DNA from: Verrucomicrobiales bacterium
GTDB lineage: Bacteria > Verrucomicrobiota > Verrucomicrobiia > Verrucomicrobiales > Verrucomicrobiaceae
DNA: 7,737 nucleotides
Direction of reading: 5' to 3'
Assembly (NCBI GenBank): GCA_003506995.1
Contig: DNXB01000527.1
Span: forward strand, 3,837 to 11,573
Positions 1 to 6,518 of the stretch are shown in pieces (position 1 is the stretch's first letter; each line of letters starts with the position of its first letter). Under the pieces are notes generated by a model. The model saw only the letters and a list, made by a program, of their open reading frames with translations. It was not told where the DNA came from and made no database searches. The translations under genes were made by a program, and so were the position numbers.

Positions 1-1261
1 AGGTCAGCGCATACGGCGAGCCGCGCAACACCGGGTTCGTGTGGCTCACAAAGCCGATGGGGCCGGCCATGCTGTAGCTCAGCTCCGCCGCCAGCGTGTT
101 GCCCCTGTCTCGCCAGTTGGTGTTCTTGTAAGTCACGCCTGCCTGGCCGCCGAGGAAGGTGTCAAAGCCGATCTCAAAGCCCAGCGTGATCGGCTGGGTT
201 TCCTCCCCGGTGATGCGCAGCTCTCCGGCGGAAGGGTCGCCTGCCACAGGAATCACCTCGGTGTCCAGCAGCGCGAACATCCCGGTGTCCAGGGCACGGC
301 GGAAATAGAAGTCTGACGCCTCGGATTCGTAGATGCGTCCCTCCAGGGGCTTGAAGCGCGCACGCAGCACGCGTTGCGCACCCCGGCTGAAGGCCGGATG
401 CATCGTCACCCGTGTGATCCTTACCCGTGAGCCTGGCGTCACATGAAAAACCACGTTCACCGGGCCGCCGCCGGGGTGCAGGGTGTAGGCCGCCGTGGTG
501 GTGGCGTTTAGCCACCCATGCTCCACGTACAAGGAACGCAGGCGTTGTTCGATCTGCTGCACCCGTGCCTCATTGAAGGGACTGCCCCTGGCCTCCGTCA
601 TCAACGCCTGCACCTGTTTCGTCAGCTCAAGCGGATATCCAGTCACGGAAACGCCGCCAAAGACAAACTTGGGACCAGGCGTGATGTCCAATGTCAGATC
701 TTTCCGCATGTCCGTGCCCACATCGGGATCAGGCGTCAGCAACACCGTGGCATTCAGGTAGCCTTCCGCCCGCAGTCGCCGCTGCACCAGCTCCGCACCC
801 TGCTGCACGTCCTTCTCCACCCAGTAGGGCTGGCTGCGGTTGGTGTCAGGCCGCTCAAGCGTCGGCTTCATGAGATACTGCCTCAATTCCTCCTCCGGCA
901 GCACCGGGTTTCCACGGAAGACCACATCACCCACCAGCACGCGATTTCCTGTGTTGACGGTCAGGCGCATGGCGCCGGACTCCAGCTTCCATCCCACTTG
1001 CGCACCGGGCCAGCCTTCACGGATCAAATGCTGCCGTGTGAAGAAGGCCAGATCATCTGCCAGGGGTTCGGCCGCAGGTGCGCTTCCATTCAGGGTGATC
1101 TGATCGGTCAGCATGGAGCGCACATGCTCCCATTCATCGGGTTCCACCCCGTCCACAATGAGCCGCGTCTGTCCGTAACTGATCTCGTAGGCCGGCAAAG
1201 TGGGAGCCGTCAGCCCATGAACGATCAAGAGGGTGAGCATGATCAGACGGGGCCGGGTCAT
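1..1261 (-). CDS. Omp85/TamA-like outer-membrane protein, 3' end outside the window
   Basis: I translated the minus strand from the ATG at 1261 and found 420 uninterrupted codons to the left edge, so the C-terminus is missing. Residues 1-24 look like a Sec signal peptide: MTRPR, a hydrophobic core LIMLTLLIV, and a possible cleavage site after LPA. Next come what I read as four POTRA-like units, at about 26-105, 107-195, 199-278 and 279-355. They are marked by repeated endings such as GWPGAQVGWKL, GYLNATVLL and GWLNATTTA, followed by an xVxGxxR/GPKFVFGGVSVTG-type strand. The start of a beta-barrel follows from about residue 358 (ITLGFEIGFDTFLGG, then YKNTNWRDRGNTL, resembling the NxxGRG motif of Omp85 barrels). 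Proteins of this family fold or insert outer-membrane proteins; TamA works with TamB. The gene follows the TamB-like gene with an ATGA overlap and has a strong Shine-Dalgarno sequence. TamA usually has three POTRAs and BamA five, so the exact subfamily is open. Confidence 0.9.
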   Translation of the reverse strand, partial: MTRPRLIMLTLLIVHGLTAPTLPAYEISYGQTRLIVDGVEPDEWEHVRSMLTDQITLNGSAPAAEPLADDLAFFTRQHLIREGWPGAQVGWKLESGAMRLTVNTGNRVLVGDVVFRGNPVLPEEELRQYLMKPTLERPDTNRSQPYWVEKDVQQGAELVQRRLRAEGYLNATVLLTPDPDVGTDMRKDLTLDITPGPKFVFGGVSVTGYPLELTKQVQALMTEARGSPFNEARVQQIEQRLRSLYVEHGWLNATTTAAYTLHPGGGPVNVVFHVTPGSRVRITRVTMHPAFSRGAQRVLRARFKPLEGRIYESEASDFYFRRALDTGMFALLDTEVIPVAGDPSAGELRITGEETQPITLGFEIGFDTFLGGQAGVTYKNTNWRDRGNTLAAELSYSMAGPIGFVSHTNPVLRGSPYALT

Positions 1262-4200
1262 CGTGGTGCCTCCTCATCCATGGCACGGGCTGCCTTGCCA
1301 AAACGCAGCACATAGCCCAGCAGCGCCTTCACCCGGCCAATCTGCATGAACCTGCCGGTGAAGCGCACCTTGGGCGTGATCTCATACATGGCCTGCACGC
1401 TGTCGTTGGAGCGGTCCGCGCCGCTGGGATTAAAGGATAGATGCAGCTTCGGCGGATCAGGATCCACCGTCTTCTTCTTGTTGAAGATTTTCCGGTAAGT
1501 CTCAGTCGCAAAGAGGAAAAGGGCACGCGTGGCCGCCTCGCTTGCCACCTGGCTGCTGTCGCCGCTGAAGGTCATGCCGGTGCCCAGGAGTGTCACAACA
1601 TCCGCTTCGGAGAGGGGAGGAGAGCTGCTGAAACGTGTTTTCGGGGCCGTGGCGTCTCCATAGACATAAAGAGTGATGTCATACAGGCCGACGCGGGACT
1701 CACCGCGCACATCGAGCTGCGGGGCAAAGGGATTGGCCGGGTTCATCGTCACCACGCCTTTCGTGATCTTCATCGTGCTGAACGGCAACCGCACCAGCAT
1801 GCGATCCACGTTGGCAAATCCAGTAAGGCGCGGTGCCGCGCCGGTGCCGCCGAGGGCGATGTCGGCGGAGATGGCCCCATTGACCAAATTTCCCGCGATG
1901 AGCACCGGATCGTGGGTGCGGACTTTAAGATCAAACGTCCAGTCTTTCATCAGCGCTGGCACTTCGAGCTTCTGCTCGATCCTGGCCGTGGAAGGCGGCG
2001 GAGGCGGCAGTTTGTCTCCTTGGGGAATCATCCTGAAGAGGTTCGGCATGATATTCACCTCACGGAACACGCGGCCGCGCACCGCCTCGACGAGCCCGCT
2101 CACCCTGGCGGTCTTCAGCGTGCCTTCCACCTTCACATTGGCATTGGCCCGCAGGCTGGAGGTGGGATCACGGTACACCAGGGCTTCACCGGCCTCCAGC
2201 CTCAGGTCAAAGCGTGGATCTTGAAGATTCGTCGCGTCGATCGTTCCCCCCATCTTTAGACGGCCACCAGCAAACAGCGCGGAGATGTTTTCGATGGTCG
2301 CTTTGCGATCATGGGTGCGCACATGCACCTTCACGTCCCGTACGCTGGGCATGTCAGAGCTGACGAATCCCACCTCGGGCACATCTATTTGGATGATCGA
2401 GTCAATCAGCGGCGCTCTCACCGTGCCGCTCACGCGCGCATTCAACCGCATCTTCGCCGGCACTGATCTCACCACATTGGGCGCAAACTCCCGGACAAAA
2501 CTCAGGTCGCTCTCCTCCATGTCCACCGTGGCCCTCAGTGGCAGATCCAGCGCCGTTCCTGGTTTCTTGATCAAATCAGACACCACCAGCGGCGCTTCCG
2601 CTTTCAGCGTCAGAGGCTGCAAAGGGGCCTGCACAACCTTCGCATCCACCACCAGCTTGTTCGCCTTCAAGGTCGCCAAAAAATCGATCTGAGCCGGCTT
2701 GAACGACTTCGGCGCCCATGCGGCCTTCACATCACGCACGTTGATTTTGACTTCCGCGCTCGCGGCATCCAAACGGCCGCCCATTTTCACCTTCGCGCTC
2801 AAAATGCCGCTCGGCAGCCCCTTCACGCCTGCCGCTGCGGCGATTTCATGCACCGGCAGATCCCGCGCATTCAGAACCACATCCAGCGGCATCCCGTCCA
2901 CCACATCCGTTTGCGTGACATTGAACGGCGTGATCACATGCCCGCTCATCAATTGACGCCCCTTCTGCCAGAAGCTCAGCTCACGCAGATTCGCCACCTT
3001 GTCCGTCACCGCGCCACTCGTGAGCAGCCGCCACGGGCCCAACACCACCTCCAGTTTTGCCAGCTCCGCCGTCTTGCCCGCAAACGTGGTCCGCAGCTCC
3101 ACATTTGCCGCCTCCTTCATGCCCTTCATTTGGACAGCCTTCGCTTGCAGGTCCGCGCGTCCCTCACAGCGCCACGGACTCACATCTCCTGTCACGTCCA
3201 GTTTGGCCAACAGGCTCCCGCTCTGAACCGGCGGCGCTTTAAACGCCAGCAGCAGTTCATTCAGATTCTTCAGCTCCGGCAGCGCGATGTCTCCGTCCGC
3301 CACAAAACTCCACGGCGCCGCCAGCTTCGCCCTTCCTGCCAGAAGAATGTGATTTTGTACATCCCACACGATGTTGCACGACTTCAACACCGCCGTGCCC
3401 TTCGTCGCCGCCATCTGCATCTCCACCGTCGGTAGCGGAGCATCGTCATATCGACCCTCCTTCACGCTCAAATCCATCTCGGCATCCAGATTCATCACAT
3501 CATTCATCCGCATCGACGCTTTGCCGGCGGTCGTGATCTTCGCTGTCAAAGGTCGCTCTAGCGGTGGCAGCCCAACTGTCTGCATCAGCACGGCGGGATC
3601 ATCCACCCGCACCTCCCAGTCCACCTTCAGCGGGATCACATCTTCCATCAGCATCTCCGCATTCAAAGCCACGGTGTTTCCAGCTCCCAGACTCAAGGCG
3701 GGCAGTGTCAGCGTCGCCGACTTGCCATTGACGGCAAAATCGGCCGCCAGCTTCGGCAGTTTGTAGGCTTGAAAAGCCAGCTCCGTGCCCTCCACATGTC
3801 CCCGCGCACTCGTGGGCGTAGCACCCACGCCTTGCGCATCCACCGAAAGCGCCACCGTGCCCTTCGCCGGAGGCGCCTCGGCCTGCAGCTCCGTCACATC
3901 GCGAACCAGCACCTCCACATGCGTCTTCCAGGCGATCTTTTGCCACTGCGTCAGATCGGCTGGCAGTTCCGCCTCCGCGCTCATCTCCAACCGGTTCGTC
4001 CCGCGCACCAGTCTCAGCATCGGGATCTTCGCATGTCCGTTCACCACCTCGATCGGCACCCTCACTTCATCGAGCATTGCCCCTGCGGCCTGGACAGCCG
4101 CCACGCTCACCTCACCGTGCATACTCAGATTCTCCGGTCCCTCCGCATGCAGATCGAGGTTCACATGCTCAAACGCGAGTCCGGGCGGCAGCTTGAACGC

Positions 4201-5061
4201 CACCAGATCAGCGCTGCTCAGCTCCGTGATCTTTACATCCACCACCGCCTTCAAGGGTGGCGCAAACAACCCGCTCGCGCTCGCATCCACCCTCGCCAGC
4301 GCTTTCCCTATCGCCGCCTCACTTCGCACCGTGATGGCGTCCTCGCTGATCTTCGACAAATCCACCATCAGCGATTTCAATTTTCCTCCATAGGGCAGAT
4401 TCAGCTCCGAAATCGTGATCGTCCGCTCCCCCCACTCCACCGCCGCCTTCACGTCCACCACATGCAGCTCTCCCGGCTCCATCCTGAACTCCGCGAATTG
4501 GAAAATGCCCGGCATGCCCTCACCGACCCGCAGTGACAGGCCCCGCACCGTGACCCTACGGCCATCCGCCAGCGTCACCACCGCATTCACATTTTCGATG
4601 TCGATCACCTTCGGCCACACCACCGGCGGCGGCCTGCCTGCACGTGCTTCGGCTGTTTTCTCCACCTTCACGTCCATTTGAGGCAGCTTTCGCAGGTCCA
4701 GCACCGCATCCATGTCCTTGATAGCCAGACGCTTCACCACGTCGATGTTCCGCGTTCGTGCCGCCGACCACAAATCATACTCCACCGTCAGTTCCCCCAG
4801 CGTCGCCCGCTCCACCATCGCTCCGCTCGCCTCGATCTCGCTGAGCTTCAAATCACCCAGCACCGAACCCTCCACCTGCCACGTCAGCGTCACACCCGCG
4901 ACCTTCGCCCACTTCGTTCCGCCGTAACCGACCGCCCAGCGCAACAGCGGCTCATGAAAAACCACCGCCAGCACCAGCAGCACAAAGACGGCAAGGAGCA
5001 CTCGTTTCAGCCACCTCCACCAGCGGCGGGTCTTTTTCTTGTCAACAGCAGGCACGCCCAT
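1258..5061 (-). CDS. tamB: TamB-like translocation and assembly module protein (DUF490/TamB domain)
   Basis: This is a 1267-residue protein, close to the 1259 of E. coli TamB. A basic N-terminus (KKKTRRWWRWLKR) precedes a single membrane anchor at about residues 21-35 (VLLAVFVLLVLAVVF). After it comes a very long region of alternating hydrophobic strands with no cysteine- or metal-type catalytic motifs, as expected for a periplasmic beta-taco groove. The C-terminal part, from about residue 900, fits the TamB domain: GDATAPKTRFSSSPPLSEADVVTLLGTG (about 1133-1165) resembles the conserved end region. In known systems TamB spans the periplasm between the inner membrane and an Omp85 partner, and AsmA/TamB-family proteins are implicated in phospholipid transport to the outer membrane. 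I chose the ATG at 5061 because the anchor then starts at the usual distance. An in-frame TTG at 5079 would add six residues; neither start has a clear Shine-Dalgarno sequence. Five consecutive prolines at about 1019-1023 are unusual. Confidence 0.9.
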   Translation of the reverse strand: MGVPAVDKKKTRRWWRWLKRVLLAVFVLLVLAVVFHEPLLRWAVGYGGTKWAKVAGVTLTWQVEGSVLGDLKLSEIEASGAMVERATLGELTVEYDLWSAARTRNIDVVKRLAIKDMDAVLDLRKLPQMDVKVEKTAEARAGRPPPVVWPKVIDIENVNAVVTLADGRRVTVRGLSLRVGEGMPGIFQFAEFRMEPGELHVVDVKAAVEWGERTITISELNLPYGGKLKSLMVDLSKISEDAITVRSEAAIGKALARVDASASGLFAPPLKAVVDVKITELSSADLVAFKLPPGLAFEHVNLDLHAEGPENLSMHGEVSVAAVQAAGAMLDEVRVPIEVVNGHAKIPMLRLVRGTNRLEMSAEAELPADLTQWQKIAWKTHVEVLVRDVTELQAEAPPAKGTVALSVDAQGVGATPTSARGHVEGTELAFQAYKLPKLAADFAVNGKSATLTLPALSLGAGNTVALNAEMLMEDVIPLKVDWEVRVDDPAVLMQTVGLPPLERPLTAKITTAGKASMRMNDVMNLDAEMDLSVKEGRYDDAPLPTVEMQMAATKGTAVLKSCNIVWDVQNHILLAGRAKLAAPWSFVADGDIALPELKNLNELLLAFKAPPVQSGSLLAKLDVTGDVSPWRCEGRADLQAKAVQMKGMKEAANVELRTTFAGKTAELAKLEVVLGPWRLLTSGAVTDKVANLRELSFWQKGRQLMSGHVITPFNVTQTDVVDGMPLDVVLNARDLPVHEIAAAAGVKGLPSGILSAKVKMGGRLDAASAEVKINVRDVKAAWAPKSFKPAQIDFLATLKANKLVVDAKVVQAPLQPLTLKAEAPLVVSDLIKKPGTALDLPLRATVDMEESDLSFVREFAPNVVRSVPAKMRLNARVSGTVRAPLIDSIIQIDVPEVGFVSSDMPSVRDVKVHVRTHDRKATIENISALFAGGRLKMGGTIDATNLQDPRFDLRLEAGEALVYRDPTSSLRANANVKVEGTLKTARVSGLVEAVRGRVFREVNIMPNLFRMIPQGDKLPPPPPSTARIEQKLEVPALMKDWTFDLKVRTHDPVLIAGNLVNGAISADIALGGTGAAPRLTGFANVDRMLVRLPFSTMKITKGVVTMNPANPFAPQLDVRGESRVGLYDITLYVYGDATAPKTRFSSSPPLSEADVVTLLGTGMTFSGDSSQVASEAATRALFLFATETYRKIFNKKKTVDPDPPKLHLSFNPSGADRSNDSVQAMYEITPKVRFTGRFMQIGRVKALLGYVLRFGKAARAMDEEAPR
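1269..1274 (-). promoter_or_regulatory. Ribosome binding site of the Omp85-like gene
   Basis: The minus strand reads AGGAGG, seven bases upstream of the ATG at 1261. It lies inside the last codons of the TamB-like gene (DEEAPR). This fixes the start of the downstream gene and shows that the organism uses classical Shine-Dalgarno initiation here, with the two genes translationally coupled by the ATGA overlap. Confidence 0.8.
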
Positions 5062-5098
5062 TCGGTACCGCAAAATCAACCGAGTTCAAATAATGGGC
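5056..5098 (-). promoter_or_regulatory. Possible hairpin enclosing the tamB start codon
   Basis: On the minus strand, GCCCATT (5098-5092) and AATGGGC (5062-5056) are exact reverse complements, 7 bp. The second copy contains the tamB ATG at 5061. In mRNA the stem would bury the start codon, with a 29-base loop that includes the self-complementary CGGTACCG. The pairing is seen directly; a role in translation control is inference and depends on transcription starting upstream of 5098. Confidence 0.35.
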
Positions 5099-5118
5099 AA
5101 GTAGGTGATCACCTGCTT
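5099..5118. promoter_or_regulatory. Near-perfect 20-bp palindrome upstream of tamB (candidate operator)
   Basis: The core AGGTGATCACCT (5103-5114) is a perfect 12-bp palindrome. The symmetry continues through AAG/CTT at the outer edges, with only the pair at 5102/5115 not matching. It lies about 40 bases upstream of the tamB ATG. A weak -10-like CATTAT on the minus strand (5095-5090) sits next to it, so a dimeric regulator bound here could affect leftward transcription. It could equally be an RNA hairpin. No regulator gene is in the window, so the binding protein is unknown. Confidence 0.45.
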
Positions 5119-5131
5119 TCTAATGCCCGCG

Positions 5132-5162
5132 CCAGTCGCCTCCAGCCGTCCTTCCAGTCGCC
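5132..5162. repeat. 9-bp direct repeat CCAGTCGCC, two copies
   Basis: CCAGTCGCC occurs at 5132-5140 and again at 5154-5162, 22 bases start to start, with the partly similar TCCAGCCGTC between them. A spacing close to two helical turns would suit side-by-side protein binding upstream of the putative rightward promoter, but a chance repeat in GC-rich DNA is possible. Confidence 0.3.
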
Positions 5163-5212
5163 ACATGCATGAGCAAAGTTTCCGTCTTGGGCCGCACCCC
5201 CGGCATTCACGC

Positions 5213-5240
5213 TTTACAGCAGAATCTCACGCTCTAGCAT
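5213..5240 (+). promoter_or_regulatory. Putative sigma-70-type promoter of the methyltransferase-ABC operon
   Basis: A -35-like TTTACA (5213-5218, 5 of 6 to TTGACA) is followed after 16 bases by a -10-like TAGCAT (5235-5240, 4 of 6 to TATAAT). The expected transcription start, near 5247, coincides with the first base of a perfect 7-bp hairpin, which strengthens the reading a little. It would give a leader of about 345 bases before the ATG at 5594. This is a consensus match by eye only. Confidence 0.4.
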
Positions 5241-5246
5241 GGCGGC

Positions 5247-5428
5247 GCTCAGGGAGACCTGAGCCGGGGCTTAAGAACCTTGTCCAAAGGCGGCTGATGT
5301 GTGCCGCAAACACGTCGCTTCACGACCATGCAAATGGCCGGGAGGCGACGGCGTATGTCCAGAGCCTCACGGCTTAAAGGCCGTCGCGGTTGTCCTTTGG
5401 CAACTTCTTAACTCTCCGGTCACCGGAG
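5247..5428 (+). ncRNA. Candidate structured leader RNA (unknown class)
   Basis: Several complementary segments nest here. A hairpin GCTCAGG-GAGA-CCTGAGC (5247-5264) is capped by a GNRA tetraloop. A long-range closing stem pairs TTG-t-CCAAAGG (5280-5290) with CCTTTGG-CAA (5394-5403). Inside that stem are GCGGC/GCCGC (5290-5294/5303-5307), GTCG/CGAC (5314-5317/5323-5326), and CCAT-GCAA-ATGG (5326-5337, another GNRA loop; it shares base 5326). An 8-bp stem GCGACGGC/GCCGTCGC (5345-5352/5380-5387) encloses AGCC-TCAC-GGCT (5363-5374). A 15-base palindrome CTCCGGT-C-ACCGGAG (5414-5428) follows. The layout resembles a multi-branched regulatory RNA. I could not match it to a known riboswitch, RNase P, tmRNA, SRP or tRNA. 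GC-rich DNA gives short stems by chance, so conservation data decide this. Confidence 0.35.
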
Positions 5429-5583
5429 GAGGCAGGAACAACACGGCACAGCAGGCCGGACTGCCTCGACTTGGTGGCGAGTTTTCAAGAACCCCAAGGC
5501 CGCCGTTTCGTGAAGCACCCAACACCCGCTGGTTCCAGTCATGCTGGAGCTGTACTCATCGCAGATCAGTCACCCACTCGCGC

Positions 5584-5587
5584 AGGA
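5584..5587 (+). promoter_or_regulatory. Ribosome binding site supporting the methyltransferase start
   Basis: AGGA lies six bases upstream of the ATG at 5594, with a further GGAG touching the start codon. It favours 5594 over the in-frame TTG at 5390, which has only AAAGG nine bases upstream. Confidence 0.5.
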
Positions 5588-5593
5588 ACGGAG

Positions 5594-6505
5594 ATGCTGG
5601 CGCAGCATGTCGCGTTTTTAGAAAAGCTGGTTCAACGTGGTGGTCCGCAAGACGATGAGCATTTGAAAATGGATGCCTGGATCGCTGACTTCTACGACGG
5701 CCTGCATCACAATGAAGCCAAAGAGGTGTGGCTCGACGCGCTTCGTAAGGTGCTACGGCCTGTTTTGATCCCAGGCACGATGCATGGCTGGGCCTATCTG
5801 AAACCATATGGCTACGCTGGCGATTTTGAAATTATTGACCGTCATTATCTAAACTACGTCACGGCTGATCCGGCACTCGCAGCGTGGGATCGCTACTGGC
5901 AGGCGGGTGCCGCCGCCAAGGCGGTGCGGAACCGCAAATCCTACTTTCACCAACTGCTGGAACAGCATGCGCACAGCGCACGCGGCAAAGGAATCACAGT
6001 ATTGAATATCGCCAGCGGTCCCGGTCGTGATGTTTATGAGTTTTTGCACCGGGGACCGAAAAATGTCTGTTTCGAGTGCCTTGATCAGGACTCAAGAGCT
6101 GTTGAACACGCATCGACTCTATGTCGGGAGCATTCGCAGCGGGTCAGCTTTATTGAGGCCAATGTACTGAAGTATCACCCAGCCAGATGTTATGACGTGA
6201 TTTGGTCGGCTGGACTGTTCGATTACTTCAGTGACCGCACTTTCAAGCTGCTGCTGCGCCGACTTATTCCAAGCATTGCACCCGGTGGCCAGCTTGTGAT
6301 TGGCAATTTCTCCGAGAGCAATCCCAATCATCACTGGCTGCATTTCTGCGAATGGCATCTGCATCATCGTTCCGGTGAGCAGTTGGTGCGGTTGGCGGTC
6401 GAGGCCGGTGCTCGGCGCGAAAACGTGTCCGTCGGCAAGGAACCGGAGGGAGTGAACCTGTTCCTGCACATCAACCAGCCGGCAATCACGCCCTCCGCTG
6501 ACTAG
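5594..6505 (+). CDS. Class I SAM-dependent methyltransferase, PhcB-like family
   Basis: With the ATG at 5594 the protein has 303 residues. The N-terminal part carries KPYGYAGDFEIIDRHY (about 70-85), a signature I associate with methyltransferases annotated as extracellular-factor 3-hydroxypalmitic acid methyl ester biosynthesis proteins (PhcB-like). The Rossmann methyltransferase core follows: motif I VLNIASGPGRD (136-146) for SAM binding, an acidic strand end ECLDQD (161-166) expected to hold the SAM ribose, EANVLKY (188-194), and DVIWSAGLFDYFSD (201-214). APGGQLVIGNF (229-239) is the usual late core strand. It is cytoplasmic, with no signal peptide or membrane segment. The frame stays open upstream to a stop at 5375-5377, so a TTG start at 5390 would add 68 residues. 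I prefer 5594 because of its ribosome binding site and because the extra stretch has mixed codon use and overlaps the RNA-like region. The family call is from memory of motifs; the substrate is unknown. It is probably co-transcribed with the downstream permease. Confidence 0.82.
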   Translation: MLAQHVAFLEKLVQRGGPQDDEHLKMDAWIADFYDGLHHNEAKEVWLDALRKVLRPVLIPGTMHGWAYLKPYGYAGDFEIIDRHYLNYVTADPALAAWDRYWQAGAAAKAVRNRKSYFHQLLEQHAHSARGKGITVLNIASGPGRDVYEFLHRGPKNVCFECLDQDSRAVEHASTLCREHSQRVSFIEANVLKYHPARCYDVIWSAGLFDYFSDRTFKLLLRRLIPSIAPGGQLVIGNFSESNPNHHWLHFCEWHLHHRSGEQLVRLAVEAGARRENVSVGKEPEGVNLFLHINQPAITPSAD

Positions 6506-6518
6506 CTGTGCCTCAATC

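Larger units (their letters stand above)
5062..5593. other. Divergent intergenic regulatory region
   Basis: This is the space between the leftward tamB operon and the rightward methyltransferase-ABC operon, about 530 bases if the methyltransferase starts at 5594. Short open frames cross it (for example 5105-5377 plus), but they show no recognisable protein features. It contains, in order, CGGTACCG at 5063-5070, a 20-bp near-palindrome at 5099-5118, a CCAGTCGCC direct repeat, a putative plus-strand promoter at 5213-5240, and a run of complementary segments from 5247 to about 5550. Further downstream stems include GAGGCAG (5429-5435) with CTGCCTC (5461-5467), and a hairpin 5532-5538/5544-5550 just ahead of the methyltransferase. 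No rho-independent terminator (stem plus T tract) is seen. Confidence 0.7.

Noticed and set aside
518..1315. Long plus-strand open frame of 265 codons
   Set aside because: It is antisense to the Omp85-like gene, rich in His, Arg and Gln as expected from reading GC-rich coding DNA backwards, and has no domain signs.
3769..4536. Plus-strand open frame of 255 codons, and similar ones at 1441-2259 and 2848-3435
   Set aside because: All lie inside the TamB-like gene on the opposite strand, with abnormal His/Arg-rich composition; they are shadows of the real gene.
5294..5316. Hammerhead-ribozyme-like CTGATG followed by GTG...CAC and GTC
   Set aside because: The required GAAA after stem II is missing and no matching stem III was found, so the core is incomplete.
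5105..5377. Plus-strand open frame of 90 codons in the intergenic region
   Set aside because: The composition looks random, there is no convincing ribosome binding site, and it runs across the proposed promoter and RNA structures.
5361..5380. Similarity of AGAGCC...GGCTTAA to the c-di-GMP-I riboswitch segment AAAGCC...GGCCTAA
   Set aside because: The neighbouring conserved elements and their spacing do not fit, so the likeness is too short to call.
5529..5550. GGTTCCAGTC resembling a tRNA T-arm
   Set aside because: No cloverleaf or acceptor stem can be drawn around it; it is better explained as a simple hairpin CCAG-TCATG-CTGG.
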